Under the pieces are notes generated by a model. That model was not told where the DNA came from. It saw only the letters and a list, made by a program, of their open reading frames with translations, and ran no database searches. From Spirosoma endophyticum (lineage in GTDB: Bacteria > Bacteroidota > Bacteroidia > Cytophagales > Spirosomataceae): a stretch of 64,000 nt of DNA. Position 1 is the first letter of the stretch. The number at the start of each line of letters is the position of its first letter. The DNA is taken from positions 124,001 through 188,000 of the forward strand of contig NZ_FOLQ01000002.1 of assembly GCF_900112365.1 (NCBI RefSeq). Direction: 5' to 3'. The translations under genes and the position numbers were made by a program. This document shows positions 1 through 7,931 of this stretch, one piece after another.

Positions 1-36
1 ACTCGACTGTCTAATCAGCCTAAACACAATTCAATC

Positions 37-1284
37 ATGCAGGCAACACCCGTAGCTAGCAAATCGACGCCAGCCTCGTTTACCGAAAATAAATACCTGA
101 TCACGCTCGTCTTTGTTACCTCCCTTTTCATGTTTTGGGGTGTCGCCATCACGATGGGTGATGTGTTGAACAAACACTTTCAACACGTTCTGAGCCTTAC
201 CAAGACACAATCAGCCTTTGTTCAGTTTGCTATTTTTGGGGCCTATTTCGTCATGGGTATCCCGGCTGGTTTGTTCATGAAGCGGTTTGGGTATAAAAAC
301 GGAGTATTGCTAGGGCTTTCGCTTTTTGCCGTAGGTTCGTTTTTGTTCGTTCCTGCCGCAGCCGCTGCTTCTTTTACTTATTTTGGTATTGCCCTATTTA
401 TACTGGGTTGCGGCATTTCAACCCTTGAAACGGTTGCTCATCCCTTCGTGGCCGCCCTCGGCGACCAGCGTACCAGCGATCAACGTATCAATTTCGCCCA
501 GGCTTTCAACGCCTTGGGGGCCATCATCGGACCAGCCATCGGCTCTTATTTTCTATTGCGGAACAATACCGTGGGAAGTACCGATCTGACCTCCGTTAAG
601 ACATTGTACATTGTCATCGGTAGTGTCATCGCGACGATTGCCATCCTTTTTTCATTCGTAAAAGTGCCTGCGCTTACGGACCCACACACCGTGGTTACCG
701 ATCCTGATGCCGCGAACGTTGATGTTGAGCCTGGTAAAACCCTTTTTCAACATAAACACTTCGTGTGGGCCGTCATTGCCCAGTTTTTCAACGTAGCCGC
801 GCAGGGAGGAACCTGGGCCTTTTTTATCAATTACGGACACGAAAAAATGGGTTTTTCGGACGCCGTTGCGGGCAACTACATGGTGTTGTTTATGGGGCTC
901 ATGCTGGCCGGACGCTTTGTTGGTACGTTCCTGATGCGGGTCATTGCCCCCCATTCCTTACTGGCTATTTTCGCTGCCTGCAATATTGTTATGTGTCTGA
1001 TCATTACGCAAAGCCTGGGCTGGCCTTCCTTCATTGCGTTGCTGATGCTCAATTTCTTTTTCAGTATCATGTTCCCAACCATATTTAGTTTAGGATTGAA
1101 AAATCTTGGATCGCACACACAGCAAGCATCTTCGTTTATCTCAATGGGCGTGGTTGGTGGCGCTGTTTTCCCCTTTTTGATGGGCATGGCTGCTGAGAAA
1201 GATGTAGCCAATGCCTACTACCTGCCGATTATCTGCTACGTTGTCATTGGCCTGTTCGGCGCGAAGTTTTATAAGGTAAAATAA
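37..1284 (+). CDS. FucP/GluP-like MFS sugar:proton symporter
   Basis: A 415-residue polytopic protein of the major facilitator superfamily, closest in character to the FucP/GluP/NagP sugar:H+ symporters of the inner membrane. About twelve hydrophobic segments are visible. The first half carries the MFS-type loop GLFMKRFGYKNG after TM2 and a stretch around residues 125-170 (GCGISTLETVAHPFVAALG, then NFAQAFNALGAIIGP) that is typical of this family. A hydrophilic central loop (about residues 212-240) separates the two six-helix halves. The substrate cannot be read from sequence; fucose, glucose, galactose or N-acetylglucosamine are all used by relatives. It begins 36 bases into the window, so an upstream operon partner may be missing. 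The nearby kduI-kduD genes make uptake of a sugar or uronate plausible, but that is inference. Confidence 0.85.
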   Translation: MQATPVASKSTPASFTENKYLITLVFVTSLFMFWGVAITMGDVLNKHFQHVLSLTKTQSAFVQFAIFGAYFVMGIPAGLFMKRFGYKNGVLLGLSLFAVGSFLFVPAAAAASFTYFGIALFILGCGISTLETVAHPFVAALGDQRTSDQRINFAQAFNALGAIIGPAIGSYFLLRNNTVGSTDLTSVKTLYIVIGSVIATIAILFSFVKVPALTDPHTVVTDPDAANVDVEPGKTLFQHKHFVWAVIAQFFNVAAQGGTWAFFINYGHEKMGFSDAVAGNYMVLFMGLMLAGRFVGTFLMRVIAPHSLLAIFAACNIVMCLIITQSLGWPSFIALLMLNFFFSIMFPTIFSLGLKNLGSHTQQASSFISMGVVGGAVFPFLMGMAAEKDVANAYYLPIICYVVIGLFGAKFYKVK

Positions 1285-1320
1285 ATTCAATCTTGATATT
1301 AGCGAGCTAAACGTAAAGAG

Positions 1321-1488
1321 TCATCGCCCGGTTGGAGATAACCTGCTGGTTAGTACAGGGAAATTTTTTATCGCTTTGTAAATAGCCTGAAAATCAGCAA
1401 TTAACTGCTCTGGCGATTGTGCCTGAACCTTGTATAAAGCGCCCCGAAACAGGATAAAATAAACCCGTTGCGCCTGAAATGCGGGCAT
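1321..1488 (-). pseudogene. Short unknown ORF or gene remnant behind the DUF418 gene
   Basis: On the minus strand the frame of the DUF418 gene stays open for 78 further codons after its TAA stop, down to a TGA at 1321-1323. The translation looks protein-like (contains FQAQRVYFILFRGALYKV and QSPEQLIADFQAIYKAIKN). The only ATG in that stretch gives 55 residues from 1488. A second ATG directly after the DUF418 stop (about 1556) lies in another frame and stops after 22 codons, so this may be a frameshifted small gene. I do not recognise the product. It could be chance, a small real protein or a decayed C-terminus. Confidence 0.3.
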
Positions 1489-1557
1489 TAAATCGCTCGT
1501 GACAACGTCAGATGGTTGCTGAAGGGGACGAAAAAACTTCGGGAGAATTCGCCCATG

Positions 1558-2925
1558 TTAGGCATTCAGTGCTGTTTCCTGATGGCGCAGGGGTTGTCGT
1601 TGCCAGTACGTAAGACTGCGCCAGCACCATTCGAGCGGGCCAAACTGGAAATACCTCAGCCAGATTGGACTGACGATTAGTTGCAACACCCAGATGCCCA
1701 CCACGATAAAAAAGAGTTGATAATATTGCAATTCGGCGAAGTAATTCAGCCCATAACCGAAGAAAATAAACGTGCAGATAACGGTGTGCATAACGTAGTT
1801 GGTGAACGCCATCTGCCCAACCGCTGCCAACCGTTTCAGGAAACGCTGCGCGGCTCCCGACTGAATCAGCAAAATAAGTAGACTGGCATGGGCCATTACC
1901 AGCAAAATACGCTGGAACGGATAAATCAACGACATCCAACTGATGGCGTGTGTTTCCATGTACGCCAGTCGGGACGCTACGTTCGGGAAGTGAGTATAGG
2001 AATTGTAGTAATTAAAGATGACTAGAGGCAGGCCAATTCCGTACCCCACCAGCATAATTTGAATGTAGCGTCTGCGTGGCCATTTGCCCGCGAAATAGCC
2101 CCATTTGTACAAAGCCATCCCAAGTAACATCAACGCCAACGGGTCCCAGATAGCGTAGGCCAGGTATTTGGTTTGAAAATCCCAGGATAAGGGGCGTAGG
2201 TAATTGGCTACCGTTGTGTAGTTTGATTTCATCGAACGTGTATGTTCCGCCACTTCAGCCTTGTTGGGAATGAACTCTTTCTGAATGGCCCGCCAATCCG
2301 TCATCGCTTTCTTTTGCTGTTCGGTCAATGTCTGATGGTGTTCCTGTGCAGCTTTGGCTTCTTTATAGCCCAGCAATTTTTCCCGCATGTTTTGGTAGAA
2401 CAGCGTGCCAGACGTGAAGTCGATAAGCGCAATCAGCGGCACACCAATGGCCAGATAAGCGGGTTTGACATTGCGAAATAGAAAGGCCAGCAACCCACAG
2501 ACACCATATAGATACAAAATGTCGCCGGACCAGAGCAATACGTGCGCATCAATGAGGCCGAACAAAATCAGCCAGCCCATCCGGCGGTAATACAGGCCGA
2601 CAACCGATTTTCCCGTTCGTTCCTTTTTAGTGGTAAAGAGCAGAATGCCTACGCCAAAAATCATGGAAAATAAAGCACGCATCTTCCCTTCGAACAAGAC
2701 AGTTACGACGGCATCTACCCAAAAATTAACGTTATCAGTATCACTTCGGAAGCTTTTGGAGAAGTACTCCGGCATAGCAAAAACCGGAATGTTCATCATC
2801 AGAATGCCTAACAAGGCTACGCCCCGAAGGATGTCAACGGTTTCAATACGTTCCGCCTGGGCAATGGGTCGGAAGGAAGCAACTGGTGATGTTACAAAGG
2901 GATTTGAGTACGATTCAGCTTGCAT
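1558..2925 (-). CDS. DUF418 (YeiB-type) membrane protein
   Basis: A 455-residue integral membrane protein. Near the N-terminus, ETVDILRGVALLGILMMNI (residues 28-46) is the start of the first membrane helix and is typical of the DUF418/YeiB family, as is the C-terminal FGPLEWCWRSLTYWQRQPL. About eight to ten hydrophobic helices are visible, with a hydrophilic charged insert at about residues 185-240. Members sit in the inner membrane; a role in export or transport has been suggested but no biochemical activity is firmly established. The gene is convergent with the sugar transporter and has a 740-base gap upstream that contains a 12-bp inverted repeat. The last residues are followed by the protein-like open frame described at 1321-1488. 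Confidence 0.85.
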   Translation of the reverse strand: MQAESYSNPFVTSPVASFRPIAQAERIETVDILRGVALLGILMMNIPVFAMPEYFSKSFRSDTDNVNFWVDAVVTVLFEGKMRALFSMIFGVGILLFTTKKERTGKSVVGLYYRRMGWLILFGLIDAHVLLWSGDILYLYGVCGLLAFLFRNVKPAYLAIGVPLIALIDFTSGTLFYQNMREKLLGYKEAKAAQEHHQTLTEQQKKAMTDWRAIQKEFIPNKAEVAEHTRSMKSNYTTVANYLRPLSWDFQTKYLAYAIWDPLALMLLGMALYKWGYFAGKWPRRRYIQIMLVGYGIGLPLVIFNYYNSYTHFPNVASRLAYMETHAISWMSLIYPFQRILLVMAHASLLILLIQSGAAQRFLKRLAAVGQMAFTNYVMHTVICTFIFFGYGLNYFAELQYYQLFFIVVGIWVLQLIVSPIWLRYFQFGPLEWCWRSLTYWQRQPLRHQETALNA

Positions 2926-2966
2926 AATGGTGTTGATAGGTAAGGGTTTAACGCATAATCAGAACC

Positions 2967-3011
2967 GATGCCGAAAATCGGGCTTGGTGTAAGTACAGAA
3001 TTTTCGGCATC
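2967..3011. promoter_or_regulatory. Perfect 12-bp inverted repeat upstream of DUF418
   Basis: The 12-mer gatgccgaaaat at 2967-2978 is exactly complemented by attttcggcatc at 3000-3011, with 21 bases between. It lies 42 bases upstream of the DUF418 start codon. No T-run follows on either strand, so it is not an ordinary terminator. It may be an operator for a dimeric regulator or a hairpin in the DUF418 leader. Confidence 0.4.
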
Positions 3012-3263
3012 TCTCACGTCATCTTTTGATTAAACGTAGTGGTTTCCTGGAGTAGACTTACAAAGCCGCTGGAAATGCGCTGTCATCTAGTCGAAATTAA
3101 TCTGACCATTATCGCCTTTCTTGATGTATGTTAATGGCCAACTCGAAGGGCTACAGTCTTCTGCACCAGTCCTGTATGACTGATTTTATGTGGAAAATTG
3201 CAAAAAAATGGACAAGGAAAGAGTACAAAATCAATAGTACTGTCTCTATGCTATATAGAAGGA

Positions 3264-3289
3264 CATCGTCGACTTCGGCGATGCTTTTT
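3264..3289 (+). terminator. Orphan intrinsic terminator
   Basis: Stem catcgtcg / cggcgatg (8 bp including one G-U pair) with a 4-base loop, followed directly by cttttt. It is oriented for plus-strand transcription, but no plus-strand gene lies upstream within this divergent gap. Confidence 0.6.
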
Positions 3290-3370
3290 GGTTGCTGATC
3301 TGTCGTAGGATGGTCGGGATAATGACCCAATACATACAGCTTTATAGTTTATCATAGGTTAGGATTTTTT

Positions 3371-3403
3371 AAGGCCTCTGGCATTGCCGGAGGCCTTATT
3401 TTT
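3371..3403 (+). terminator. Second orphan intrinsic terminator
   Basis: Stem aaggcctctgg / ccggaggcctt (11 bp including one G-U pair, loop cattg) at 3371-3397, followed by attttt. It is oriented for plus-strand transcription and lies just before the likely kduI promoter, so it would insulate kduI from upstream transcription. Confidence 0.75.
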
Positions 3404-3424
3404 CGAAATTAATCAAGTTGGTCG

Positions 3425-3432
3425 TAAATTTG
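3425..3432 (+). promoter_or_regulatory. Candidate kduI -7 promoter element
   Basis: TAAATTTG matches the Bacteroidota sigma-ABfr -7 consensus TAnnTTTG exactly. A good -33 TTTG is not evident (TTTC at 3401 is 20 bases upstream). The predicted start near 3439 gives kduI a leader of about 225 bases. Confidence 0.35.
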
Positions 3433-3664
3433 CTGGCCGCCGAGTGGGTATGATAACGATAAAATTATCCATGTTCACGTACCGGTAGAAGACGCAATAA
3501 TTCGACGCCTAAAGGGTATTACTGGCTTCCTGGTGACTATTTCTTGATGAAACATCCTCAACTAGTTAGTCAAATGAACCGCATAGAGAAAGATATCCAG
3601 CCTGTTAACCCATATCTTTAGGCGCACAACAACTCCCTGCTATTAGCCGACAATCAATCCATAT

Positions 3665-4549
3665 ATGCAAACCGAACAGACTACGCTCGCGGAAAACCAA
3701 GCTGAACAGCAAACTTTTTTTGAAAGCCGATATGCCAATTCGCCCAACGAGGTGAAAGGAATGGATACCGCGCAACTCCGGCAAAATTTTCTCATTGAGA
3801 CGCTGTTTGTCGCCGATCAATTTCACTGGGTACTGTCGTTTTTCGATCGCTATCTAACCGGTGGGGTTATGCCGGTAGACGGCCCTGTTACGTTAACGAC
3901 GCCCGATCAGTTGAAAGCGGAGTACTTTCTGGAACGGCGCGAACTGGGCATGATCAATGTTGGGGGCGCAGGTCGGGTTATAGCAGATGGCGTGGCCCAT
4001 GATCTGGCATACAAAGAAGCGTTGTACATCGGTCAGGGAACCCGCGACATTCAGTTTATTTCCTACGACGCTGAATCACCGGCCAAGTTTTACCTGAACT
4101 CTACACCCGCCACCAAAAATTACCCAACCCGCAAGGTGTCCAGAACCGATGCCGACGTAGTGGAATTAGGCAGTATGGGGACAGCCAATCATCGGACAAT
4201 CAATAAGTTGCTTGTCAATAGCGTCTTGCCGACCTGCCAATTGCAAATGGGCATGACCGAATTGAAAACTGGCAGCGTCTGGAACACCATGCCTGCTCAT
4301 ACGCATGATCGGCGGATGGAGGTTTATTTCTATTTCGAAGTTCCGGAGGGGCAGAGCGTTTGCCATTTTATGGGGCAACCGCAGGAAACCCGCCATATCT
4401 GGATGCAGAACGAACAGGCCGTGATTTCGCCAAACTGGTCGATTCACGCTGGGGCCGGTACGTCGAACTATACCTTTATCTGGGGTATGGCCGGTGAGAA
4501 CCTCGACTACAGCGACATGGACTTCTGTGCGATCACTGATTTGAAATAA
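3665..4549 (+). CDS. kduI: 5-dehydro-4-deoxy-D-glucuronate isomerase KduI
   Basis: A 294-residue cupin-fold isomerase that converts 5-keto-4-deoxyuronate, the unsaturated uronate released from pectin and other polyuronides, to 3-deoxy-D-glycero-2,5-hexodiulosonate. The metal-binding residues are visible as His212, His214 and Glu219 in AHTHDRRMEVYFYF, plus His261 in NWSIHAG. They correspond to E. coli His196/198, Glu203 and His245 with a constant offset of 16, so the protein carries about 16 extra N-terminal residues, mostly polar. It is followed by kduD 54 bases downstream on the same strand, the usual partner. No signal peptide is seen, so it is cytosolic. I see no lyase, GH88/GH105 hydrolase or KDG kinase gene nearby. 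Confidence 0.95.
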   Translation: MQTEQTTLAENQAEQQTFFESRYANSPNEVKGMDTAQLRQNFLIETLFVADQFHWVLSFFDRYLTGGVMPVDGPVTLTTPDQLKAEYFLERRELGMINVGGAGRVIADGVAHDLAYKEALYIGQGTRDIQFISYDAESPAKFYLNSTPATKNYPTRKVSRTDADVVELGSMGTANHRTINKLLVNSVLPTCQLQMGMTELKTGSVWNTMPAHTHDRRMEVYFYFEVPEGQSVCHFMGQPQETRHIWMQNEQAVISPNWSIHAGAGTSNYTFIWGMAGENLDYSDMDFCAITDLK

Positions 4550-4603
4550 AAGGAGGTTTTCGATAAGACGCTCCTCAACCGTCATCCACTAGTCTGAAAA
4601 TAA

Positions 4604-5377
4604 ATGAGTTCTGTACTAAATACATTTTCATTAACCGGTAAAGTCGCCTTGGTGACAGGCTGCAAACGCGGTATCGGTAAAGCAATGGCCGAAGCGCTGG
4701 CCGAAGCTGGCGCCGACATTATTGGCGTATCGGCCAACCTCGAACTCGAAGGCAGCGACGTAGCAAAAGCCATTGAATCCCGCGGCCAGAAATTCTATGC
4801 CTACCAGGCCGATTTTGGAAACCGGGAAGCGTTGTATGCCTTTGTAAATCAGGTTAAAAAAGATCATCCAGTCATTGATATTCTGGTCAACAACGCGGGT
4901 ACGATTATGCGTAAACCAGCCGCCGAGCACCCCGACGATTATTGGGATGAGGTGATTGCCATCAATCAAACGGCTCAGTTTATACTCACGCGGGAAATTG
5001 GCAAAGACATGATCGCCAGCGGAAGCGGCAAAGTCATTTTTACGGCTTCGCTGCTTACGTTCCAGGGTGGTATCAACGTACCGGGCTATGCTGCCAGCAA
5101 AGGCGCTATTGGGAGTCTGGTAAAGGCATTTGCCAATGAGTGGGCTGGGTTAGGCGTTAACGTCAACGCCATTGCGCCCGGTTACATCGCTACGGATAAC
5201 ACCGAAGCATTACGCGCCGATCAGGCGCGTAGTCAGTCTATTCTAAGTCGAATTCCAGCCGCTCGGTGGGGTGAACCTGAGGATTTTAAAGGACCGGTTG
5301 TTTTCCTGGCATCCGATGCCGCCAGCTACGTTCATGGTACTATTTTGACCGTCGACGGCGGTTGGATGGGACGATAA
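4604..5377 (+). CDS. kduD: 2-dehydro-3-deoxy-D-gluconate 5-dehydrogenase KduD
   Basis: A 257-residue short-chain dehydrogenase that reduces 2,5-diketo-3-deoxygluconate to 2-keto-3-deoxygluconate (KDG) with NAD(P)H, the step after KduI. The Rossmann motif TGCKRGIG starts at residue 18, NNAG is at 96-99, and the catalytic residues are Ser149, Tyr162 and Lys166 (YAASK). The C-terminal TVDGGWMGR is typical of KduD. The length matches the family (about 253). It is cytosolic and probably co-transcribed with kduI. A strong bidirectional hairpin terminator follows at 5398-5440. A general SDR of other specificity is possible, but the kduI neighbour makes KduD much more likely. Confidence 0.93.
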   Translation: MSSVLNTFSLTGKVALVTGCKRGIGKAMAEALAEAGADIIGVSANLELEGSDVAKAIESRGQKFYAYQADFGNREALYAFVNQVKKDHPVIDILVNNAGTIMRKPAAEHPDDYWDEVIAINQTAQFILTREIGKDMIASGSGKVIFTASLLTFQGGINVPGYAASKGAIGSLVKAFANEWAGLGVNVNAIAPGYIATDNTEALRADQARSQSILSRIPAARWGEPEDFKGPVVFLASDAASYVHGTILTVDGGWMGR

Positions 5378-5397
5378 GAGACGAATAATCCCGTCAT

Positions 5398-5440
5398 AGC
5401 AGAAAATCCCGCCAGTTTTTAACTGGCGGGATTTTCTGCT
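5398..5440. terminator. Bidirectional terminator between kduD and the HNH gene
   Basis: A perfect 20-bp stem (5398-5417 pairs with 5421-5440; core aatcccgccagtt / aactggcgggatt) with a 3-base loop. It is placed between two convergent genes and can serve both. Confidence 0.75.
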
Positions 5441-5466
5441 TATAGAACAAAAAAACTGTAAATATT

Positions 5467-6060
5467 TTAATCGAGCGTAACGTGTTTCCAATTTTCCCCC
5501 GAGCGAATGCGGTTGAGCTGAGTGTGCGTGATCCCGAACTGTTTCGCAATCATCTTCAGTCGGTTCTTATCGTTGAGCAACAGCTTTTTAATGATTCTGA
5601 CTTTGCTCTCCGTTAGTTTGTAATTGCGTGTTTGGCGAGGTAGCTGGCGGTTTTTGAGGCTCGGGTTTTCCCGGTTGTGGGCAATCATTTCATCTTTCGT
5701 CACCCACCGCAGGTTCTTATAATAATTGTTCTGTTTATCGTAGTCAATGTGAATAACGAATGTCTGCTCAGGCTGCGCCCGGGTAACAAAGTGCTCGGCT
5801 ACTAATTTGTGGACGTAGCGATTTAGCGTTTTGCCTTCCGACCGAATGTTCAGCGACCGATAACCCTGAATAACCGACCCTTTTATAGCTTTGCTGATAG
5901 GTTTGGCGTTCGGATTATTTATCTGCGATGAGGTAGATGACTGGAAACTGCGCAATCGCCCGTAGTTTGAAACCTCATAGTGAGGTGGCTTTTCAAGGCC
6001 CTCAAACATAATTGGCACCCACTTCTCATTCCAGAAACTTTGGTTTCCTTTGGCGTCCAT
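5467..6060 (-). CDS. HNH endonuclease with NUMOD4 motif
   Basis: About 197 residues from the chosen start. An N-terminal NUMOD4 DNA-recognition motif (EKWVPIMFEGLEKPPHYEVS, followed by NYGRLRS) precedes a diverged HNH nuclease core in which VIHIDYDKQNNYYKNLRWVT keeps the His, Asp and paired Asn of the family. A C-terminal segment (about the last 45 residues, LTESKVRIIKKLL to IAKQFGITHTQLNRI) looks like a helix-turn-helix. This is the architecture of free-standing homing-type or phage endonucleases that nick or cut DNA. The frame extends upstream to an ATG at 6207, but those 49 residues resemble nothing in the family, so Met50 was preferred. It stands alone between kduD and a CoA-binding protein, consistent with a small selfish insertion. 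Confidence 0.8.
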   Translation of the reverse strand: MDAKGNQSFWNEKWVPIMFEGLEKPPHYEVSNYGRLRSFQSSTSSQINNPNAKPISKAIKGSVIQGYRSLNIRSEGKTLNRYVHKLVAEHFVTRAQPEQTFVIHIDYDKQNNYYKNLRWVTKDEMIAHNRENPSLKNRQLPRQTRNYKLTESKVRIIKKLLLNDKNRLKMIAKQFGITHTQLNRIRSGENWKHVTLD

Positions 6061-6409
6061 GACCGAAGCTAATTTAGTGTAATACGCATCCGGGCGATCC
6101 GTTTTGCAATTGCCTGCCCTACTTTTGCTGATTATCCGACGTACTGCTAAACAAAGCAAAACTCGTTGATGAGTCTTTAACAACGATACAACGAAATGGT
6201 TGTCCATTCTTCATACTATGTTCGTCTTTCCAGTATAAATAAAGTCTATTCCAGGGCTGTTATTACTGTACGGCCGAAAATGGACTATTTCCTGGTGCGT
6301 TTGTCAACGATGGAAACCGCTTGTTGATCGAATTCGTTAGTAAGAAACGCTGTTGTATGTACGCCCGATATACCGTGTGGTGTATGCACCCAATTTGTTT
6401 ACAAAGATT
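6061..6409. other. Gap between the HNH gene and the CoA-binding gene
   Basis: About 350 bases between divergent genes. Up to 6207 it could encode an N-terminal extension of the HNH gene. I see no other gene, hairpin or promoter I can support. Confidence 0.5.
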
Positions 6410-6781
6410 ATGGACAACCCCGAAAAGAAAACATTAGTAATTGGCGCTACGGAGAAGCCGGGCCGATACGCCAATCTGGCTGCCCACAGTTTACTTCGTC
6501 ATGGGCATGCTATTGAACTGCTTGGACTGAAGAGTGGAGAAATTGACGGCCATGCCATCCAGACAGGGCAACCTTCGCTGGAAAATGTCGATACGGTAAC
6601 GATGTACGTTGGCCCACGTAATCAGCCAGATTTGTATGAATACATCAAAAGCCTGCATCCCCGGCGCGTGATCTTTAATCCGGGTGCCGAAAATCCAGAA
6701 TTTCAGAAGCAGCTTCAGGCAGAAGGCATTGAACCTATTGAAGCCTGCACGCTGGTTATGCTGTCAATCGGGACGTATTGA
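6410..6781 (+). CDS. CoA-binding (Rossmann) domain protein
   Basis: A 123-residue single-domain protein of the CoA_binding_2 type. It starts with KKTLVIGATEKPGRYANLAA, a Rossmann nucleotide-binding loop, and continues with RRVIFNPGAENPEFQKQL and a C-terminal EACTLVMLSIG. Relatives are YccU-like proteins that bind CoA; their role is unknown. The ATG at 6410 was preferred over an upstream one at 6353, because the extra 19 residues (MYVRPIYRVV...) precede the canonical beta strand and look like leader sequence. It is cytosolic and monocistronic, converging on the KAS III gene across a palindromic repeat at 6788-6813. Confidence 0.8.
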   Translation: MDNPEKKTLVIGATEKPGRYANLAAHSLLRHGHAIELLGLKSGEIDGHAIQTGQPSLENVDTVTMYVGPRNQPDLYEYIKSLHPRRVIFNPGAENPEFQKQLQAEGIEPIEACTLVMLSIGTY

Positions 6782-6787
6782 TTTTTT

Positions 6788-6813
6788 GTAGAGACGCATA
6801 GTTGCGTCTCTAC
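6788..6813. repeat. Short palindrome of the gtagagacgca type
   Basis: A perfect 11-bp stem, gtagagacgca / tgcgtctctac, with a 4-base loop, between the stops of two convergent genes. There is no T-run on the 3' side of either strand. Palindromes of this kind (gtagagacgcaa...ttgcgtctctac) are, from general knowledge, scattered through many Bacteroidota and cyanobacterial genomes. It may also act as a weak terminator. Confidence 0.6.
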
Positions 6814-6820
6814 GTGTGTC

Positions 6821-7828
6821 TCACCATTTGATCAATGCCGATGCCCACGTAAAACCGCTGCCAAATGCGGCCAGACAAACCAGGTCACCGGGCTTGATTC
6901 GACCTTGTTCGAAAGCCTCGGTCAGAGCAATGGGGATGGAAGCGGCTGTGGTGTTTCCGTACTTTTGAATGTTGTTAAACACCTTGTCATCGGGCAGGTT
7001 CATTTGCTGCTGAACATAACCCGAAATGCGAATATTCGCCTGATGAGGAACCAGCAGAGCAAGGTCGTCGGGCTGGAGACCATTGGCCGCCAGACTCTCG
7101 TTGATTACTTCCATAAACCGCACCACGGCATGTTTGAAAACCGTGTTACCATTCATCGTTACGTTATATTGTTTGTCGGCGAGGGTAGTCTCCGAAATCC
7201 ATTGACCTTCCCGGCTGCTACCTGGATCACGGACGTATAATTCTTCGGCGTAGCGCCCGTCGGCGTGAAGGTGCGTTGACAGAATACGGTGCTCCGGGTC
7301 GGTAGTGGCCTGTAGAACAGCCGCGCCCGCGCCATCGCCAAAAATGACGGCGACGCCCCGCCCTTCGTTACTTTTGTTCAGAAACGATGACTGAATCTCC
7401 GAACCGACCACCAGAATGGTCTTGTACATGCCGGTTTTTATAAACTGATCGGCAATGGAAAGGGCATACACAAAGCCTGAACACTGGTTTCGGATGTCGA
7501 TAACGCCAATGCCCTCCAACCCCAATTCCCGCTGCATCAGAAAAGCAGAACCGGGAAAGTAATAATCGGGGGTGATAGTAGCATATACGATCAGATCAAC
7601 GGCTGAGGCTTCTAGACCGGCGCGGTCGAGTGCCATGCGCGAAGCAGCCGTGGCCATGCTGGCGTTCGTATCTTTCCCATAAGTAAAATACCGACGCTGC
7701 TTAATGCCCGTCCGTTCCTGAATCCAGGCATCGGAGGTATCCATATATTGGGTCAGGTCGTCATTCGTAACAATGGTATCCGGTACGTAGAAACCTAGCC
7801 CCTTAATACTTGAGTAAACCGTATTCAT
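6821..7828 (-). CDS. fabH: Beta-ketoacyl-ACP synthase III
   Basis: A 335-residue thiolase-fold condensing enzyme. FabH joins an acyl-CoA primer, usually acetyl-CoA or branched acyl-CoA, to malonyl-ACP to begin fatty acid synthesis. The catalytic triad is visible as Cys116 (NQCSGFVYAL), His262 (VPHQAN) and Asn292 (GNTTAAS). ERTGIKQRRY at about residues 38-47 is the usual N-terminal signature. Full length. Bacteroidota often carry several FabH paralogues, some serving pigment or other aryl/alkyl pathways, so a specialised substrate cannot be excluded. The next minus-strand gene upstream is purS, separated by about 100 bases. Confidence 0.92.
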   Translation of the reverse strand: MNTVYSSIKGLGFYVPDTIVTNDDLTQYMDTSDAWIQERTGIKQRRYFTYGKDTNASMATAASRMALDRAGLEASAVDLIVYATITPDYYFPGSAFLMQRELGLEGIGVIDIRNQCSGFVYALSIADQFIKTGMYKTILVVGSEIQSSFLNKSNEGRGVAVIFGDGAGAAVLQATTDPEHRILSTHLHADGRYAEELYVRDPGSSREGQWISETTLADKQYNVTMNGNTVFKHAVVRFMEVINESLAANGLQPDDLALLVPHQANIRISGYVQQQMNLPDDKVFNNIQKYGNTTAASIPIALTEAFEQGRIKPGDLVCLAAFGSGFTWASALIKW

Positions 7829-7931
7829 TCGATAGTAGAATAATAGTCGATAAAAATAGAACTATTTCTGGTATCAAATATCTTGCTGACCAGACTTTGC
7901 TATCAATACCAACAAAAGGCGACCCCTGTTT

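Larger units (their letters stand above)
2926..3664. other. 739-base gap between DUF418 and kduI
   Basis: Divergent intergenic region without a convincing protein gene. It holds a perfect 12-bp inverted repeat (2967-2978 and 3000-3011), two plus-strand intrinsic terminators (3264-3289 and 3371-3403) that no annotated plus-strand gene can account for, and a Bacteroidota -7 element (3425-3432) that would give kduI a leader of about 225 bases. A small RNA ending at one or both terminators is the simplest reading. Confidence 0.6.
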
